From Acanthornis magna (taxonomy: Eukaryota > Chordata > Aves > Passeriformes > Acanthizidae), in the NCBI GenBank assembly GCA_036785705.1, contig JAWUZG010000056.1, forward strand, positions 18,234,501-18,298,500: a stretch of 64,000 nucleotides of DNA, read 5' to 3'. How positions within the stretch are numbered: position 1 is the stretch's first letter; each line of letters begins with the position of its first letter. Under the pieces are notes generated by a model. That model saw only the letters and a program-made list of their open reading frames with translations, did no database searches and was not told where the DNA came from. Positions 10,501-24,800 of the stretch are shown here, in pieces. Position numbers and translations under genes: made by a program.

Positions 10501-13500
10501 TTTGTGTTGTCTTTTCTTCTCCCTGTTTGGCTGAGGCTCCGGGGGCTGGCAGCTCTATGGATCCAGGAGTTGGTCAGCAATTCGCTTCCTCTCATTCTCC
10601 TTCTGGGATCAGGGCTGGCTGGGGATGTCTCTGCTGCTCCGTCAGTCCCTCAGCGAGCAGAGTGCTCTGAAGGTTGTGTTCCAGGGCTGGGGAACAGTGG
10701 GAGTTAGCAGAGGGTGGGTGTCATGGGCTTGTCCGGAATATGGGAAACAGAGCAATGACAAGCCAGGGTGCAGTCAGAGCAGGGGTCAGCCCAGGCTTGA
10801 CCTTCTTGTCTATAGGAGATGATATACAAGAGATTTATAGAGGAAGTGGCATGAGAATTAGTGGAGAAGGAAAAGGAGCCTTTTAAAGCCTTTTCTTGGT
10901 GAGAAGGGAGCCCTGGGCTGTGCAGCAGAGCAAGGACTCCGTGGCCGTGTGGAAGTTTATTTAGGGACGGAGATAAGTGCTGGTCACTCGTGGGCAGCGC
11001 TGCAGATGGCTCTGCAGTGAACTTCCCGTGTTTGGCTTAGGAAATGGGAATGAGCTCGCTGGACACGTGCAGATAAACATGGGTGAGCTCTGCCTGCTCC
11101 CTGGCCTGCCAGGCCTGCTGGGGCTGCAGGAAATGCCCCGGTGGCCATTTCCATCCGGGAGGGACCTCTGACAGTGGGACAGGGAGGAAGGGAGCACTCC
11201 GATCTCTGCTCTGCTTCCAGGCTGACCCTCAGCCAGCAGCTCATCCTTAGGAAATGGTGAGGTACTGCTTTATCTCTGCAGATAACTTCATTCCCCATGC
11301 CTGATGTGTTTAGGGTGTATTCTAAGTGTTTTTTCCCAGTTTCCAGTTCCGATATAAATTGTCATGCTCAATTCTCCAAGGCAGAGTTCTGCAGGACTCT
11401 GCTGTTAGTTTTTCTGGTGTTACTTTCAGTTTCACAGCTGCTTGCTCCCTTGATCTTGACCATAGATCACTTGGTAATTCTGGTTGGGAGGAACCATGAG
11501 AAATCTCCGGTCCACAGATCAGCTGTGAGGTCAGAACTGTCACTCAGGACTTGGTCCTGTCCGGTCTGGAAACCTCCAAGGATGGAGATGGCACCACCTC
11601 TGTGGGCAGCCTCTTCCTTGGCTGAACCGTTCTCATGGTGAAAACAGACTTAGTTTGGCTCTTCATATCCATCCTGAGCCCGTTCCTTCAGCTGTGCAGT
11701 GTTCCATGGGGAAGATCACGGCTGTCCATCCTTGCTGAGCTCCTTGAGTCCTCGGGAGGTTGCAGTGTTCCATTGGGAAGATCATGGTTGTCCATCCTTG
11801 GGGACCTCCTTGACTCCTCGGGAGTCTGCCAGGTTGCCGTGTTCCATTGGGAGGATCATGGCTGTCCATGCTTGGTGAGCTCCTTGACTCGTTGGGAGGT
11901 TGCAGTGTTCCATTGGGAGGATCACGGCTGTCCATCCTTGCTGAGCTCCTTGACTCGTTGGGAGATTGCAGAGTTCCATTGGGAAGATCATGGCTGTCCA
12001 TCCTTGCTGAGCTCCCTGACTCCTTGGGAGATTGCAGAGTTCCATTGGAAAGATCACGGCTGTCCATCCTTGCTGAGCTCCCTGACTCTTCGGGAGGCTG
12101 CCAGGAGGATGCTCCAAAGCTTTCTCTCCACCCGTGGAATAAGCCCTAGTCCCCAGCCTCTTGCCAGGCCATCCTGCTGGACCTCACATCCTTGGCGATA
12201 AGGTGCCAGCAGATTGTTTGGGAATGGGATTTGGACAGGTGATTCCGTGCCATGATGTAGTTCTTGAGGAGTTTTACTCCTGAGGATTTGTTAGTGGAGA
12301 TGTGTCACAAAATCCTTACCATCCTCAGCGATGAGCAGAAGTAGTTCCTGAGACTGTCCAATGATACCAGTGGAAAAGGTGGAAATTGCTGCAAAAAATG
12401 AAATTTCATAAGTAGTGACCCTTCTGAGGGGAGAAGGTGATGCAGGGTGGGTGGGCAGCTCTTCCTCAGCAGGCTCTGCAGGGTTCTTGTCCATTTTGAA
12501 ATTTGGGATACCGTTCTTTCCCCCCCTTCCCACGAAATACGTGGTTCTAAAGCTGATGGAAACTGAGCTCAATCTCCTCTTTGCTTGGTTGCAACACCTG
12601 AAGTTGCATCTTCTGTGGCCACAGCCAGTGGAGTGTGCAAACATGTGATAAATGTTCTCAGAAATTTGTGCTGGGGAGAAGTTAAGCCAAAATCTTCGGG
12701 CAGTGCTTAGAGGCCTGTTTTTTCTAAGCTGGGTTTATACAAGATATTCAACTGAAAAATGATTAGAAAATAGAATACAGGATGAAAATAACAGCAAACC
12801 AAGTTTTCCTTGGCAGTTTTGCATAGGTACATCTCACTATTCCACAGTTTTTTTTAAAAGCAGAAGCCAAATGCAGTAGGGATAATTTGATTCAGGTAAA
12901 ATCTGTAATCTGAACTGCAGGAGAGCATTGTAAAAAGTTGTGTGGATGAGAATGTTTTTGATACATTCATTCCTCATACTGTTTCTGGAGACTCCCTTGA
13001 CAAAATGATCTCACTTTTGTGCAGATGTTGTATCTTGTTTCCCTGGTGCAAAATAAGAGCCTTTGAAGCAGTCCCAAGTATTTGTGTCGATTTTCAGCTT
13101 CTTGGAAAAGCTGTTGGAGACAGCTCTGCTCAGGCTACGGATGGAGCTGTGAGTGCACCTAGAAATGCACAGCACCAGGATGAAAAATGTGGGACAGAAA
13201 CAAAGCTGTTCTTTTTGGTAGGTTCTGTGTTGATTTAACAGCATCTCATCTGTGAATCTGCTGAGGCCACTCCATGGCAGGGCTTCAAATTTTTGTTTCA
13301 ATCAAGTATCAGAACTGTTGTTGGTTTGAATCACAAGGATTTTAGATAATATTTTTCTAAAGGGTGTCCACCCAGGTCTTCATTCAGTGAATTCCTTCTT
13401 TTACCTCTTTGCTGTTGCAATTTGACTCTTTGAGTGCTGCAGTAACATTTTTATTGGAGGCCCTTGACAAAGTTTGGGAGGAAATGACTAAAAATGAATG

Positions 13501-16500
13501 TGTTACAGACTGATTCTTAGGAATGGAAAAGTGGCTGTGGTGGTTCAGACCAAGGGTCCATCCGGCCCGGTATTGTCTCCTCCAGCTCCCAGAAATGAGT
13601 GAGTGGGGAAAAGCAGCAGCAGGGCAAAGGGGGAGAAATATTCCTGCAATATTTCTCCATCTCTAGCCACTTCCAGCTCAGCCCTCTGCATCTGATGGGC
13701 TGGATGAGCCATAATAAATCTATTTTGTGCCTGCTCAGGTTTCTCTTGAACCCTTATTACCTGCTTTTGTTCCCAAGATTTTGGGAGGGATTTGTGTGCT
13801 GCTCTTTGCTGTGTGAGGGCCCTGCTGGGGTTGTTCTGAGCCTGGTTCCAGCCAGCCTCACCCATGGGTGCTCTGGGATGGAGGACACTGAGCAGCTCAT
13901 CCCTGGCCCTCTCTGTGTGCTGCTCATGGGTTTCTAGCTTGGATCACAGCTGTCCCCAAGTCCTCTATTTTTAGGTTGAAAACTCTTAGCTTTCATTATT
14001 TCTTCATTAGGGAAGTCATGCTGGACTTCTGCCATCCTCCTATGAACGTTTCCACTTCCTATGTGTGTGTGTGTGTGTATATATTATATTTATTTATTTT
14101 TTTATGATGAGACCACCAAACCCAGCCACACTTGGAGCGTTGGGTGAAGCAGGGATTTATATAATTTAGAATGATTTCTTCTTTGCTCTCTGCTGCCTTT
14201 CCAGTGATTTCTCCCCATGATTTGTGTGCTTGCAGCTGATGTTTCCATCCCTGTGTTTGTCTTGGGTGGCAAAGGTCACCCCAGAGCCCATCCCTGGCTC
14301 TGTAAAGCCTGGCCTGGCTGCTCTGCTTCTCCCAAAATCACTTAAATATGGACATTAAACAGTGATGCTTCCCTTGGTCTCCCTCCTCCAGGCCTGCAGC
14401 TCCTCGCTTTTCGGGGATGTTCAGGAACAGGTTAAGCCGAGTGTGCCAGTGCAGAGCACGCATGACTTTCCTCTATTGTTTGCTCTTGGAACAGCTCGGC
14501 CACGGTGGTAACAGAAGAACTTTGAATAGCAACTGAGGACCTAGGGCCTGGTTTTATTTTTTTAAAGAAGTTATTAATGCTGGAGGAATACTCAGCTTGT
14601 GTGTGCAGACTGGATTTTCATGGTTCCCTTTGACCTGTGCTGTTCTGTTGTTTTTAAACACATGGAGGACTCTGAGGTGGTGCCAAGCTGTTTTAAGGGG
14701 AAGCAGAGATGTGTTGGAACTTGTTTCCTAAGTTCAGTTCACTAGAAAAGTTTGGTAAAATGTGCCTTTGTTTTGCAGAGAACATTCATATACTTGAGCT
14801 AAATAATAATTGATTAACTACATGGATTCCTTCATTCCTTGGGCCCACATGATGATGTCTCGATGCCTTTATTTTTATTTTCCCCTAGTATTCTTATTTT
14901 TGCTTTTGACACAGAGGCTGAGCAGTGTTGTGAAGCAATCAGAACATCCTTACCTGGAAGTAGAAGTTGTTGTTATCTCAGGAGTGGGTCAGGAGGCACA
15001 AAGGTGAAGACAATTAATACTAAAATTCTAGGCTGAAACCCAGAAAATGCCTTGTTTTGTCACGAGACCCTAAAAAATCCCTCGTGCCCCTGTGCCTGTG
15101 GCCTGTGTGTGCAAGAGGGGCAGCAAGGGTATAAATTCATGAACGTGTGAGAGTTATTCAGAGGCCATTAATGAGCTGCAAAAGACTTGTCTGTATGCAA
15201 ATTCCTCTTCAGGGCGGGATTTGGAGGAGTGTGGTTAATGAGGTGAGGCAGAGGTTTGGGGTTTGGTCAGTCGGGATGAAAAGGAGCGGTGAGTGGAGCG
15301 TCCTCCTCCCTGTGCTGGGAATGGGATGGGAGTGGGATGGGAATGGGGATGGGAATGGGAATGGAATGGGAATGGGATGAGGATGGTGAATGGGATGGGA
15401 ATGGGATGGGAATGGGAACAGGAATGGGATGGGAATGGGAATGGGATGGGATGGGAATGGGATGGGGATGGGAATGGGAATGGGGGGAGAAAGGCTTGGG
15501 AAAGGGAGGGAGCGCTTGAATCAGCAGTCAGTGCTGCAGAAAGTTCACCTCTGCTGCTCTCGCTGGGTTGGGGTTTTCACAACTTTGCTCTCAGAGTTCT
15601 CTGTGGATCCTGGTTTATTCTCATGGAGGCAGGGTTGTGCTTGGAGTTTACTTGCGATGGTTTTCATGTATTCTAAATCATAGGTGTGGCTGAAACTTGG
15701 CTTGTAAAATCCCTCATTCCAGCAAGTGGTTTGTTTCCATGCAGGGCAGGCGTTGTTGTGGGAAGAAATTAATTGAACTCAGTCTGATTGTAAGAAAAAG
15801 TGTCTGGAGGATGAGGTGGTGGGGAGGGGCACAGGGGTCGGGTTGATGGCACTGGGAAATGAAATCCTCTCCCCACCAAGCAAGTGTCCTTAGCCTGTGC
15901 CAGGGACTGGGAAAAGGGAAAATGTTTCTATAGGCCCTGCTGTGCTCCGTGTGGGCCAGGAAAATATTGCATACAGAGTATATATAATTTTCTAACTCAC
16001 TGCATGCTTGAGCCTATAGGTAACACACTGTAATACATATAAAAATGCAGTTTTTTGGCATGGAAAGCTCTGGAATCTGAAAGGACAGAGTATCCAGGAT
16101 TCTGAGGGTTGAAATAGGATTGTGGGGTTGGGCTCAGCTTTGCCAGGAGTTTAGGCCTTGCTTAAGATGCGTCCTCTCAGTCTCTCTGTTCATTCAAAAC
16201 CGTTTTCTTTCTCCTCATTGAGCACTGAAGAAAAGCAGGAAGATCTGCTTCCTCTCCCATGATTCTGTCATCTTTCTGCATTTTACCACAGTGGGAAGAA
16301 CCGAACTTCCTGCCTTGCCTTTCTTTGTGCCCGGCCCCGCGCTCGGCCCTTGGCACGGCCGCCCCGAGCTCCTCCGAGCTCTGCTGCTCCTTGCCACGGA
16401 ATATGGAATCCCTGCGATTCCTCACAGCCTCCCTGGTTCTCTGGTCACGCCAGAGAAATCATCCGTGTCCCATTCAGTGACCGGGATCGCGGATCCGCCT

Positions 16501-18826
16501 CGCTGCCAGCTGGGCTGGGCTTCTCCGCGGGAGCCGAGCTTCTCCCTGCCGCCATTTCCACCTGCGCTTGGGTTCACATCCGAATTCAAATTTCAGAAAG
16601 TTTGTTTCTGATTAATCAACAAATGTGTTTTAGCACTTTAATCTGTGTCAATATGTGATATCATATTGGATTCACATCTGAATTCAAATTTCAAAAAGCT
16701 TTTTTCTGATTAATCATCAAATGTATTTTAGCACTTTAATCTGTGTCAATATGTGATATCATATTGGGTTCACATCCAAATTCAAATTTCAGAAAGTTTG
16801 TTTCTGATTAATCAACAAATGTGTTTTAGCACTTTAATCTGTGTCAATATGTGATATCATATTGGATTCATATCCGAATTCACATCCGAAAAAATTTCAG
16901 AAAGTTTGTTTCTGATTATTTGTAAAATATATTTTTGATTAATCAGGAAAATTTTGATTAATTGAATTAGTATTTACATCACATATTGACACTTTAATCT
17001 GTGTCTATATGTGATACAATATTGGATTCACATCCGAATTCAAATTTCAAAAAGCTTTTTTCTGATTAATCATCAAATGTATTTTAGCACTTTAATCTGT
17101 GTCAATATGTGGTACAATACTGGATTCACATCCGAATTCAAATCTCAGAAAGTTTTTTCTGATTAATCATAAAATATATTTTTGATTAATCAGGAAAAGT
17201 TTGATTAGTTAAATTAATATTTATATCACATATTGACACTTTAATCTGTGTCAATATGTGATATAATATTGGATTCACATCCGAATTCACATCCAAAAAA
17301 ATTTCAGAAAGTTTTTTTCTGATTATTTGTAAAATATATTTTTGATTAATCAGGAAAATTTTGATTAATTAAATTAGTATTTATATCACATATTGACGCT
17401 TTAATCTGTGTCAATATGTGTTATCATATTGGATTCACATCCGAATTCAAATTTCAGAAAGTTTGTTTCTGATTAATCATCCAATGTATTTTAGCACTTT
17501 AATCTGTGTCAATATGTGATATCATATTGGATTCACATCCGAATTCACATCCGAAAAAATTTCAGAAAGTTTGTTTCTGATTATTTGTAAAATATATTTT
17601 TGATTAATCAGGAAAATTTTGATTAATTGAATTAGTATTTACATCACATATTGACACTTTAATCTGTGTCAATATATGATATAATATTGGATTCACATCC
17701 AGATTCAAATTTCAGAAAGTTTGTTTCTGATTAATCATCACATATATTTTAGCACTTTAATCTGTGTCAATATGTGATATCATATTGGATTCACATCCGA
17801 ATTCAAATTTCAGAAAGTTTGTTTCTGATTAATCATCCAATGTATTTTAGCACTTTAATCTGTGTCAATATGTGATATCATATTGGATTCACATCTGAAT
17901 TCACATCCGAAAAAATTTCAGAAAGTTTGTTTCTGATTATTTGTAAAATATATTTTTGATTAATCAGGAAAATTTTGATTAATTGAATTAGTATTTACAT
18001 CACATATTGACACTTTAGTCTGTGTCAGTATATGATATAATATTGGATTCACATCTGAATTCAAATTTCAGAAAGTTTGTTTCTGATTAATCATCAAATG
18101 TATTTTAGCACTTTAATCTGTGTCAATATGTGATATAATATTGGATTCACGTCCAAATTCAAATTTCAGAAAGTTTTTTTCTGATTAATCGTCAAATATA
18201 TTTTAGCACTTTAATCTATGTCAATATATGATACAATATTGGATTCACATCCGAATTCAAATTTCAGAAAGTTTTTCCTGATTAATCATAAAATATATTT
18301 TTGATTAATCAGGAAAAGTTTGATTAGTTAAATTAGTATTTATATCACATATTGACACTTTAATCTGTGTCAATATGTGATATCATATTGGATTCACATC
18401 CGAAAAAAGTTCAGAAAGTTTTTTTCTGATTATTAGTAAATTATATTTTTGATTAATCAGGAAAATTTTTATTAATTAATATTTATATCACATATAGACA
18501 CTTTAATCTGTGTCAATATGTGATATAAATACTAATTTTATATCCTGTTGTTGCTTGCTGTAAATAATTCCAGCCTTGTGGTTTCTTGGTGCTGCTACCT
18601 AAAAACCTGAACCTGTGTGTTCACAGGTAGATGCTTCTATAAATTAGAAAGGGGCAGTAATCCTTCTAATATAACAATATAATTCTTAACTAATACAGTG
18701 GAAAAACATTTCAGAGGTGCAAATCCTTTATTTCAATATAATAAAAACGGAATGGAAGAAGAAAATTTCTCAGGATTCATCAAGCTTCTAATTAATCTTG
18801 ATGATTTATTGCCATATGACTGCTCC

Positions 18827-18857
<31 letters not shown>

Positions 18858-21800
18858 GTGTACTTTGGCTGCCTGACGTAATTGCTGTGCATGGGTTTGA
18901 AGACCTTAGGAAGTAAAGAAATGTGGAATAGAAGCTCTTTCTTTGAAACTTGGCTTTTTCTGTGCAGACGCCAGTGGGGTTGCTTGATGGAATCCTCGTT
19001 CTCAGCTCATGGACACGGTGGGAACTTGTGGTTCCGTGGCTCATTTCTGTGGTGACAATTCTGACTAATTGTTGGCAGTAATGAACTGTTATTTGGGAAT
19101 AGGGTATTTAACCAGGGTGTTTCAGAGGGATTTGTTGTCAGCAGATCTATTTCCTTTGAAAACGATAATCTTTCAGTGATAAATGATCATTTCCCATACC
19201 TGTTGTTTTATCTTGTAGTTTTCCTGTTCTCCCTTCCTTCTGCCTTTCCTTCCTCCCCCATTTTGAGATTTTTTTAAAAATGCAATCTGAGGCTTATCTG
19301 TACTCCTGTGGTCCCAGATAAAATCCCAGCCAAGCATCCTGGTGCATCCCGTGGGATGGCTGTGCCCAAGGTGATTTTGGTCCCTGGTACCCCTGCCAAG
19401 GCCTGAGCTCCCACCACTTCACAAACCTTGGGAATTCATTCCTCAGAAGGGCATTTTTCCTCAAATTCTAAAACAAAACAATTCTGTCATGTTCCATTTG
19501 GGCTTTAATTTTTTTTTTTTTTTTTTTTCTTTTTCAAGTGTGACTTGTGAGCTGATCACTCCAGTTTTCCAGTTTTCCCTCTCTTGGGGCATTAACAGAG
19601 CCATTGGTTACTTTTCAGGGAAATGAGATTCAATTATGCACTGCCTTCACCCTGCTGTTCAGTACGTTGCAAATCAGTATCCAAATTTAATATGATTCTT
19701 AATTAAACCTTCTTGAGATACCAGAATAATAGTCAGGGATGATGTAGTCTGTCTCCTGTGCTGCATCCTAGAAAATAGGACAAATGAGGGAAAAAAAGTG
19801 GATAGTTTGGATATATTTGAGTGCATTATCTCATATCGTGAAGTGTTATCTCATTTGCAGCTAATTAATAGCAAAGTTTTAGCGGATAACTAATTTTTCA
19901 GCACTGAGTGATAACTTCTGGCTCACGGGGAATAAATCCCTTTTCAAGGTACAGAAATAAAAAGATTTTTTTAATGTTGGAGGAAAACCTGCATCTCTTA
20001 CGGCAATAATTTGTTTTAATCAAGTGATGCTTAAGTTGCCAAACACATGCCAAGGAATCCAAAGGCATCTCTTTGCTGCAGCAGAGGTTGACAAAGCTGA
20101 GCAAGCAAACACCAAGGCCTGGATGCAGGAATGTTGGTCTTGGTGTGTGTCCTGCTGCTGAGAGAGAGCCTCTGCAAGCTGCTCCTGGGAGCTGCCTCTT
20201 TCTTTATCCATGTGAGTGCATTCGTTGAATTCCAGGTGCATTCTTCTCCAGCTTTCCCTCAAAATTGACTCACAAAAGCTCCGTGTGCTTCATGCAGGTA
20301 TTTGAGATATTTAGAAAGTAACCAGAGGTTTTTTTTTTCTGGTGTTCTGTTGGGAAAGGATGGCTGGGAGGGAGTCTGACAGGAGAATCCTGTCCGTAAA
20401 CCCCAAATCACTCCAAGAGTTTGTGTGACCATTTATTTTGTTCTAATTGTAGATTCTAAAAGGGATGTTTCATTTTTTTAAATCACTGAGAGAGGAGAAA
20501 TTATTGTGTATTTGTGACCTCCCGCGTGGCTTCTTGGTCCTGTCTTTTTTTCTACAAAGAGACATTTCAGACCATTCTTGAGTGCTCTGGCAGTTTTTAT
20601 ATTTTGATCAGAACGCTGTGGAGCTTTGTCAGAGTGATTCTGAGAGCACTCAGTGTGTTTAGGAAGCTCTTTGCACATCTGTCTGCATCTGGCTGGGCCT
20701 CCACTGCCCCTTATTCCATGGGAGTTGTGCCAGCCTGGAAGGCTTAGTGAAGAACTTTCAGTGAAAATTAAATTCGTGTGGCAGTGACCCTCTCCCAAGG
20801 AATTGTGTTCACTCCTGGCCTCAGGTGGGAGTTCTTTGCCTGCAGAGAGGAGCCAGGATTTCCTGAACTGGTATTTCTGCCATGACTTGTCATGGAAATC
20901 AGGAGCTCGGGAAGAGGAATTCCCAGCTGCAAAGAGAAGGACACCGGGGAGATGGCTGAAAAAACCCGGAGTCTCCAAGAAAATGGAGATTACCACTGTG
21001 TCAGCAACCTTATTTAATGCCTGAAGTAATAATACAGTTCACCTAGTGGGGAGAGTCTCCTGGGCCCGGTAAAACTTTCATTACGGATTAAGATAAAATG
21101 GGACTTGCTTTAAATCAAACCCGTTTTAGACATGCCTTAAGTCTTGGCAGACTTTTCCCAACAAATCTCTCTCACAGCTGGAGCGAGTCCCTGCCCCAGC
21201 ATCTCTGCCCAGCGTGATTGGGGTGTCCTCATTGTCACCAGACAGAAAAAAACCCCAGGTTCAAACTCTCGAAATTTGGGCTCTGTGGTCACCCAGTTCG
21301 GCTGGATCTCCCTCCCAGAGGAAATAACCTCTGGAAAAAAGCTGGAATGGAGGTCTAGAAGGGCAATTGCCCGCGCTAATGTGCCAGGTTTTATGTGTCA
21401 ACGCTTTTAGAAGGTATTTCCCATCTCCCAGAGCGCAGCAAAATACCACAGGCATCTGCCAAAAGCACAAGACAACCTTTAAGGCACGGGGATTATGTTA
21501 AAAATTCCAAACTCTGCCTGTTAGCAGCAGCAGTTCGTGGGGCTGGAGCTGCCTGTGTTTGCTTTTCCAATATCCTGTCACTCATCGCTGAATTTTGGTA
21601 CTTTTATCACTGTGGGTTTTTTGAATCCAGTCAGTGACAGACATCTCAAAGAGCTCAGTGGCATCCCTGCCGTGGGATCGGATGGAGGGCTCTGGCTGGA
21701 ATTTAGAGCTTCAGTTTATTGGTGTTTCGGTATGGAACAGCATCGCTGACCTTCCTAAACCTTACTGAATTTGGGGACAGTCAGGTTTTACCAACAGAAT

Positions 21801-24800
21801 AGATAGAACAAGCAGTGTTTGCCAGGAGCAGGGGAGGAGGATGTTCCTTGGATTAATTATCTGTAGAATTCCACCTTCAGTGGTTAGGTGATTCCATGGG
21901 CTGATACAGAAGGATTTTGGTGGGAGATCCTGTCCAGAAGCTTCCACCCAAACTGCTGCAGTTCTGATGATCTCCTCCCTGACAGATCCTTAAAGCTGAA
22001 CAATTTGATCTTAAAACTGCACAATCACAGAATCATTAAGGCTGGAGAAGCTTCATCATTCAGGCAGGTTGGTTCAAGGGTCATGGTGTTTCTATTAATA
22101 GCTGTGCAGCCATATAATTCCCAAGGAAATGTGGTGTTTGTGAGCCTGCAAAGGTAAATAACACCTGATGACTTCAGCTTTATGGTTGCTCTCTCAGCTG
22201 CCATGGCAGGGAATACATTACTTGGGGAAAATCATGGATGCAGTTGGAGCTTAAGGAAGCCCAGAGCTCTGGAGGTGCCAGCAGCTCTGCCCAGGCTGTT
22301 TTGGCATTTCCAGCATCATTTCGTTGACTGATTTTTCCTGGTTTCAAGTCTGTGTTTCTTGCCAGCACTTCAAAGAGTAGATTTGCTCCTACAATTACCA
22401 CATGTCCTTTATGAGCGCTGATACACTGTGTAAATACAGCATTTCTTTGATTAAGAAATACTCAATCCTCTTGCGTGTGCAACAAAAAAGCAAATAATAT
22501 TTGTACCTGCTGCTGCCTTGTACCTGTTCCTTCATTCCCAAAGCCTTTAGGTGCCACTGCAGCAAAGAGAGGAATTTTCCTGGTGAAACCTGGATGAATT
22601 TTCCCAACGAAGCCTCCTTAAAGCTCGGAGGATGTTGCATATTTATGACTGTTCTCCTTTGCTTTTGCCTCCCCTCTGGTTTGAATTACAGGGACTTCAA
22701 CCTGGGGCTGTTTGGGTTGCCTGAGACAAATGCAGGAAGTTAGAGCCTGTCATCGAGGCACTCGAGCTTCCCGGGGTTTGTTGCACTCCCTCTCGCAGAT
22801 TTTCGGGAGGCTGAGGTCGATTTTTATAGTTCAGCCTTGGGAGCTTCCTTGGCTGAGCCTTGCAGGTGGAATTTAGGGCTAGGGAACGGGGCTTCATAAA
22901 AGGTGGGGATTTTTTACCTTCACAATTGCCCATTTTCACAAATTTTCAATGGCCAAGAAGCCAAGAGTTGAGTCTGAGTGGAGGGAGCTCCCTTCTGCAG
23001 AAAATTGCTCTCAGGGGTTAAAGAGGCTGCTCAGAGCATGCAGGAGCTGTATTTTTACAGCTGGGCCTTGGAGGTTTACTGAGATTAATGCAGAACCGTT
23101 TCCATACTCATCTAATGCTTCCTTGTTGCTTTTATTAGAGGAAAAAAAAGATCTGTTTTAATTTTTTTACCTGCCTTTTGGAAGTGTGTTGTGGAATTCC
23201 TTGTGCTTTTTTTCAGAAGGGGGAAATTTCCATTGGTGTTGTCCTTCACCTCTGAAGGAATTTGCTGCAGAGCTTGCTCTCTTCTGTCATAATGACTCTT
23301 AATTACTAAAAGATCACTAAAGCTAATCACTGTGTTTTTAATAACAAGAAATTTACTGTCACTGCCTGAAATTGCTGTTTATAAATAGCTGATCTCCCAT
23401 TTCTCTTTTTTCTCCTTTTACTTACTTTCTTCCTCCATCTTTTAACTGGGGTTTGAGGTGATTTTTTTTTCCACTCCTATTTTTTTCCCCTTTACCTTTC
23501 ATGTCAATGCTTGGAGGATTGTGGAGGACCTGCTGGATTGCTTTAGGCACAGAATGTGGTGTGGTACAAAGCCAAACGCTTCTTGTTGTGCTGGCAGATC
23601 ATTTGAATGTGTTTTGGAGCTTATTCCCAACTTCTAGTTATCATAAACATCCAGGAATAACTTGCTGGGTTCTCCAGAGAGATCCTGGAGCTGATAGCTG
23701 GGGAGGGAGAAATAGATTTTCCAGAAAACGTGGATCAAACTGTTGGATTTGAGTGTTTTGAAGACAGTCCTTGTGCTGCTGGAATGGGTGAAAAAGGGTC
23801 AGTCTTGTCCATCACACTGTGGACACCGTTCAGTTTATTAAAAATACAAACAAATCCTGGCTGCTGCCTGGTTTTCACCTCTCCAACAAGTCTCTGCCTT
23901 CTAAAAATGGGGGGAAAATACAGGAAAAGATGCAGGAGAAAATGCAGGAAAAGGTGCAGGAGAAAATGCAGGAAAAGTTGCAGGAGAAAATGCAGGAAAA
24001 GTTGCAGGAGAAAATGCAGGAAAAGTTGCAGGAGAAAATGCAGGAAAAGATGCAGGAGAAAATGCAGGAAAAGATGCAGGAGAGAATGCAGGAAAAGATG
24101 CAGGGAAAATACAGGAAAAGATGCAGGAGAAAATGCAGGAAAAGATGCAGGAGAAAATGCAGGAAAAGATGCAGGGAAAATGCAGGAAAAGATGCAGGAG
24201 AAAATGCAGGAAAAGATGCAGGGAAAATACAGGAAAAGATGCAGGAGAAAATGCAGGAAAAGATGCAGGAAAAGATGCAGGAGAAAATGCAGGAAAAGAT
24301 GCAGGAGAAAATGCAGGAAAAGATGCAGGGAAAATGCAGGAAAAGATGCAGGGAAAATACAGGGTCTGTGTGTGTGGCGTTGGCTCTCAGCAGATAACCT
24401 GGCTCTGTCCCTTCCTCCAGCAGCAGCACTTGCAGCTCATCCTCCTGCATTCCCAAGCAGAGTTTCAACCTCCCTGAGCTTTCCAGGCCAGAAATGGTGT
24501 TCCCTGCCTGAATCCACTCGTGTCCCTGGAGAATCAGTGATACCAGCCGCAGGTTTCCAGGGAATTTCTTATGCAGAGGCACTAACACTCAGATTTTATT
24601 TATTGCTGAGTTTAATTCCTAACTTTGATAGGTCATCGAGACAAGATGCAGCTCCTGAAAACAATTTTCCTTGCTCTGAGCTGTGAACCTGTGCTAAGCT
24701 TTGGACTCCTGGAGCCAGGAATTTGCCTGGATTGGGAATCTTTCCTTGGGTGGAACAGCTGGGCTTGTGTGGAAAACCAAGATTTCATCTCTGCTGTTGC

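Noticed and set aside
9107..12110. Regularly spaced repeats that might suggest a CRISPR array
   Set aside because: Units are directly adjacent 62- and 66-bp tandem repeats with no unique spacers, in a vertebrate intron.
23730..24686. Plus-strand frame of 318 codons rich in KRCRRKCRK, the overlapping 192-codon KMQE frame and a 237-codon minus frame
   Set aside because: All come from the 12-bp array. Only the ends are non-repetitive and they match nothing I recognise.
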